Positions 60,200 through 64,000 of a DNA stretch of 64,000 nucleotides are shown here, in pieces (within the stretch, counting starts at the first letter, position 1; every line of letters begins with the position of its first letter). The translations under genes and the position numbers were made by a program. Under the pieces are notes generated by a model that made no database searches, was not told the DNA's origin, and saw nothing but the letters and a program-made list of their open reading frames with translations. This DNA is from Helicobacter muridarum. Lineage in GTDB: Bacteria; Campylobacterota; Campylobacteria; Campylobacterales; Helicobacteraceae. The DNA lies in assembly GCF_000765805.2 (NCBI RefSeq), contig NZ_JRPD02000003.1, positions 62,001 through 126,000 of the forward strand. The letters are read 5' to 3'.

Positions 60200-61256
60200 A
60201 ATCTTTAGGTTTTTTTAAATGTTAAAATAAAGGTTTTTTGGTTATTTTATGTATTGGATTTCATGTCTGAATAAAGTTCAATTTAATTGCAATTTGACTA
60301 GCAAGGTTTTGTTGTATATAGTTAGATGATAAGGAGCTATTACGCTGATTGATGCATTACTGAAGTGATATAAAACAATAAACTATGATTATACTAAAAA
60401 TATTAAAACTTCTTTTTCTTGCTTGGCATGAATTGCCTATATATTGATATAATATTTAGCATTGGCTAGTGTTTACGTTTTTGATATATGTTGTAGCATT
60501 CTGTGAATGAAATTGAAGGTTGCCTTTAATATATCAGAAACCTACAAAGTGATTCTATTTATCAAAACCTCAAGCAAGAAAATTCTCACCTCTTGGGGCA
60601 GGAGATGAATTGCTTACCTCCATTTAGGCGGTTTGTATTCTTAGGCAAAAATTGACTATAATATTTATTATATTCAATTTCCAGTTCCAACCTCCCTTTT
60701 GGAGCACAGAGACTTCTTTCCAGTCGTTTTGGGTTAGGAATTAGCCTAGTTAAGATTCTAAACAAAAAAGTCTATCAGTTGGCTAACAATATTTAGCTTT
60801 AGTTTGTTGCTATCACGACTTTTTAAGTAGGGTTGATTTATGAATAGTGATTGCTGTTTGCTTAAAAATCCAAAATAAATAATGTATAAATTAATTTGCT
60901 TGAGTAATGATAAATATATATCCGTATAATTTACAAGCTAAGATATAAAATCTACTTATTACCATATATCAATAATTATTATTTTGATAAGTCTTGAGTA
61001 TAATTCATAAAGTTAGTTTAAAGAATGTTAAAACAATCTTTAATGATTTGTATAGGCAATCTAGCAAAAAGAATAATCCATTGTGCAGATAGCGACTAAG
61101 CCCATCTAATAAGCTTATTTGGGATTATAAAAAGAATAAGAAATTGTAACAAGGCAAAATAAATTGCTCTTATTAAGAAATGTCTATTTACGATTTTGTA
61201 TATTTTAAAACTAATAACAACTATATTTATCTATTTTGTAATGTATCAAATGAACA
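60200..61256. other. Gene-free stretch with an IS-like remnant
   Basis: About 1 kb without a gene. It contains the fourth IS605-like copy. A short stop-free stretch at about 61013-61085 ('VKTIFNDLYRQSSKKNNP') reads like a lost gene's fragment. No RNA gene seen. Confidence 0.55.
60568..60841 (-). mobile_element. IS200/IS605-like remnant, third long copy
   Basis: Minus-strand order as in the copies near 24.6 and 29.3 kb: a 'SNKLKLNIVS' coding piece (about 60795-60825), 'TAGAATCTTAACTAGGCTAA', 'TCTCTGTGCTCCAAAAGGGA', and the hairpin end AAGCAA...TTGCTT with inner 'CTCACCTCTTGGGGCAGGAG' at 60571-60616. Frames are broken. Confidence 0.5.
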
Positions 61257-62372
61257 TTATGATTTTGAATTTTCTACTATATCTATGATTGTATTTGCCA
61301 CTTTTCTAGCAGTTTTGTCAAGGAATTCTATCGGAGAAGTAAAGCCTACGCAAGAACAGTTAATCTCACCTAGAACATACTTGTCTTTGCCATTTGCGTC
61401 TGTATCAAGGATAAAGTCTGCTGTCCAAATCAAAGGCAAGTCATAATTGCCAAGTTTTGTTTTAATCTCTGGCAAATTGCTTAGGAAGTAGCCTACAAGT
61501 TCACTCCATTGCTCTGGTTTATCATAGCGGTATTTTGCACCACTAAAGAGTGTAGCAGAGAATGCATCCGCACCTTCAGCTGGTTTTTTATGCACAACAT
61601 AAATAGGGTCTTTATAAAGCATAAGGATTCTAATCTCACCCTCTTTGATACGAGGCAGGAAAGTCATATCTACGAGCATTCCATTATCACCTTTGAGGTA
61701 TTTTTCACAAAAATCCATAAATTCGCCAAGTTTGCGCTCTTCTACGTGATTATCTACCGCTTCAGTGCAGCGAATCTCTGCATCAAGTGGTAATTCACTC
61801 ACGCCTTTATATTTATTTGGGTTTTTGATTTGCACACGCCAAATACCCTCACCTGTTGAACCGCGATTTTGTTTCAAAACTCTCTCGCCCTTTGCTAAAG
61901 TCTTAGGAAAGTTTTTCTTAAAATCGTGTTCACCACCTGCTTCCCATTTTACGCCAATTCTTTGTGCTTCTGCTGGGTCATAATATGCTAAAGTGTCTGT
62001 TGGCACAAGTTCTGTATTGCGGAGTTTTGTCAAGGCATCTTTTGCGCCATAGCCAATCATTGCATCAGGGTGTGGCATACCAATTACCCCATCAGCACAA
62101 AGTTTTCGTAATACATCAAAGTAGAGTTTTTCTTCTTTTAGATTTCCAGGATTCACACGAGAAACATACGCGTCAGCACCTTTTTTGACATATTCGTAAA
62201 TCTCATTTTTCTTTGTCTCATCTTTTAGAATCTCATCAGTAAAGAATACGACTTCAGCACTCCAACCAAGTTTTTTGAGATAGTCCATCATGGGCACAGT
62301 GTCTTTTCTATGCCCATCTTTGCCCTTATCGCTACCGCCTACTGCTTCAAAAAACACAATATGTTTTTTCAT
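61257..62372 (-). CDS. Cj0069-like ATP-grasp family protein
   Basis: 371 residues from ATG 62372, fixed by AGGAGG just upstream. It matches the Campylobacter 'Cj0069 family' as I recall it: 'HIVFFEAVGGSDKGKDGHRK', 'RVLKQNRGSTGEGIWRVQI' (nucleotide-binding loop) and the C-terminal 'VLGEINCSCVGFTSPIEF', like ATP-grasp carboxylate-amine ligases. Its coding strand is noticeably richer in G/C than neighbouring genes, suggesting transfer. No biochemical role is established to my knowledge. Confidence 0.8.
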   Translation of the reverse strand: MKKHIVFFEAVGGSDKGKDGHRKDTVPMMDYLKKLGWSAEVVFFTDEILKDETKKNEIYEYVKKGADAYVSRVNPGNLKEEKLYFDVLRKLCADGVIGMPHPDAMIGYGAKDALTKLRNTELVPTDTLAYYDPAEAQRIGVKWEAGGEHDFKKNFPKTLAKGERVLKQNRGSTGEGIWRVQIKNPNKYKGVSELPLDAEIRCTEAVDNHVEERKLGEFMDFCEKYLKGDNGMLVDMTFLPRIKEGEIRILMLYKDPIYVVHKKPAEGADAFSATLFSGAKYRYDKPEQWSELVGYFLSNLPEIKTKLGNYDLPLIWTADFILDTDANGKDKYVLGEINCSCVGFTSPIEFLDKTARKVANTIIDIVENSKS

Positions 62373-62528
62373 AATGCCTCCTAAATAAAGTATATTAGCA
62401 ACTATAACACATTTTATAGCATTATTGCATGTTAGTGTGCCTGATTTTATGAATTTTTGATCAATATTTGCTTGTTTTATATAATTTTCTATCATTTCAA
62501 ATGAAAAATTAATTATTTGTGGTGTCTA

Positions 62529-64000
62529 ATGTCAATTCTTAACAAATTATGTAACTCAAATCTTATAGATAATCATATAATGTGGAAGTACTTAAGTATT
62601 TTGATTCTAGCAGTTGCAATAACTGCTAGGATATTTCAATTTATTTTTCATAAAGATTTGTGGCTTGATGAGGCTATGCTTAGTGCTGCGCTATATGAGA
62701 TAGATTTTAGCGATATATTCTTCTCTCCACTGCCTTATACTCAAGCTGCTCCGTTTGGATTTTTAGCTGTTATCAAGCTTGCTTGCTTATTATTTGGATA
62801 TTCTGAATATAGTCTTTATTTTTTTCCGCTTATTTGCGGTATTGCCTCACTTATTTTATCCCTAAAGATTGCTAATAAAATCTATGGGGGGGGGGGGGGT
62901 GATTGCCTCTCTTGTGCCTTTGTGGCAATTTGTGCTGGTTCACTTGGGTTAATTCATTATTCAACTGAGTTTAAACAATATGGAATAGAAGCTTTTGTGG
63001 CATTTTTGCTTACATATATATACGTATCAGGTAAGAATTTTAAGATTTTTTCTTTATTTAGTGTTATATTAATCTTTTTTTCCAATACTATAATTTTTAT
63101 AATTTTTGGTTTTTTTTGTGCTTATTTATATCGTAACATATATAATCTAAAAAGCTTTATTTCGAAAAATTTCCTGTATATTTTAGTTATACCATTTGTA
63201 TTTATAATTTACTATCTAGGATACATAAGGTATCAGGCTGTGAGTGGATTCTATGAATATTGGGATAATTTTTTCTTGCCACATGATATTTTATCTTATC
63301 CCAAGTTTATTTCAGAAGTTCTACTAGATATATTTGTTGGCTATACTCCATTTGGGAAGACAAGAGTATTACCTATATATATTCATTTCTACATTGGGTT
63401 TATATTGGCTATATTGCAATTACAAAGATATATTTGTAGCTTGTATTGTGATCCTAGCTATTGCTATACTTCTTAGTATATGTAGAATATATCCTTTTGG
63501 TCATGGCGGTATTATTGGTGGTAGGCTTTCTTTATATCTAAGTGTGATTTTTTTATTTGCTATGCGCGTGCGGACTTGCTTTTATTATTCAATTTTGCAA
63601 GGGCATTTATTGGCGGAATTTTTGGGCAATTTTTATCATGTTATTAATGATTGTAGATATATGTAGATATTGGCAGAATCTATACAAACGTGAATATTAT
63701 ATACAGCAAACTCACGAGTTAATACTTCGTATAAGTAAGGATTTTAATTCTAATGATTGTCTTTTTGTCTATAATGGCGCAAATCCAGCCTTTAAGTATT
63801 ATAGTTTCCTTGAAGGGTTATCTTTACCAAACAGGGTATTTAGAGAGATTTCAGATTTGCATATAGATTCTAAAGAGCATGTAAAATGTAGAAAAATCTT
63901 TGTGCTATTAAGCCATTCTTCTAATGAATTAGAAAAAGATATTAGCTCTAGCTTTATAGATGCTGGATATGATACATTGGTAATTAAGCCAAAATATCAC
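62529..64000 (+). pseudogene. GT-C membrane glycosyltransferase, phase-variable or broken, runs off the window
   Basis: Membrane protein of the GT39/ArnT-like type: 'DLWLDEAMLSAAL' (catalytic Asp-Glu loop) and 'STEFKQYGIEAF' are family signs, with many hydrophobic helices. The frame starts near ATG 62529 and reads through a G14 tract. It shifts to the +1 frame around 63420 and again around 63600, after which sequence is open to the end of the window ('WQNLYKREYYIQQTHEL...'). The two shifts are not at long homopolymers, so the gene is probably inactive unless they are sequence errors. Likely an LPS or glycan-modifying enzyme. Confidence 0.75.
62886..62899 (+). repeat. Poly-G tract (G14) in the glycosyltransferase gene
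   Basis: Fourteen consecutive G bases that keep the frame between 'ANKIY' and 'DCLSCAFVAIC' in this copy. Confidence 0.95.

Noticed and set aside
61180-61446. Plus-strand frame overlapping the Cj0069-like gene end
   Set aside because: Most of it is antisense to a well-supported gene and it has no ribosome binding site.

Overview
The window is AT-rich bacterial DNA from a Helicobacter-like member of the Campylobacterota, probably a non-gastric (enterohepatic-type) Helicobacter. The evidence is a futalosine-pathway menaquinone gene pair (mqnA, mqnE), a Campylobacterota-style bc1 complex with a diheme cytochrome c, pseB for pseudaminic acid, several small Helicobacter-type outer membrane proteins, a HisZ-purA pair, and long poly-G tracts inside surface-modification genes. 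Purine genes (purU, purN, purA) and a monomeric NADP-isocitrate dehydrogenase argue against H. pylori itself. The species cannot be fixed from the sequence alone.

Left end (1-6.3 kb): after a partial PhoH/PIN ATPase comes a decayed accessory stretch. It holds a shattered VirD4/TraG-type conjugation coupling protein (1240-1879) and a cystathionine gamma-synthase-like gene (2300-3724, minus strand) split by an insertion of about 687 bp carrying a small Asn/Ser-rich reading frame. An intact NCS1-family nucleobase permease follows, then 750 bp without an intact gene, including a T17 tract.

6.3-23.5 kb: purU, two outer membrane proteins, icd, a LysE transporter and cca are intact. Between cca and a Helicobacter-type porin-like protein lies a second decayed island: a broken GTPase/DUF697 gene, a fragment of a TraC-like Toprim primase, and the tail of a Fic protein. 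Then come a META-domain lipoprotein with an AAA ATPase, panB, another small outer membrane protein, a PPOX-family protein and a 4-helix-bundle chemoreceptor.

23.5-43.8 kb: a 1.8 kb non-coding stretch contains degraded repeats that look like the 3' end of an IS200/IS605-type tnpB plus its right end (further copies near 29.3 and 60.6 kb). Core genes follow: HIT, pheS-pheT, an MMPL-murC-pseB operon, an FkbM methyltransferase with a G13 tract, adk, a lipoprotein with mqnA and aroE, a UPF1-like helicase, hisZ and purA.

43.8-64 kb: an operon for a PDC-sensor membrane protein, an RDD protein and LptD (LPS export), a DNA-binding regulator, purN with a small partner gene, a tiny cysteine-rich lipoprotein, an SMR protein, nadE-GNAT, the petABC respiratory operon, mnmA, ferredoxin-ppx, mqnE, a Cj0069-like ATP-grasp protein, and finally a GT-C membrane glycosyltransferase with a G14 tract and two further frame breaks that runs off the window.

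The most notable signals are the two poly-G surface-modification genes, the scattered conjugative-element debris, the split methionine/cysteine gene, the IS605-like remnant family, the enlarged diheme cytochrome c, and a small lipoprotein with a twin CX3C motif. No complete new multi-gene system (for example a defence island) is convincing here.
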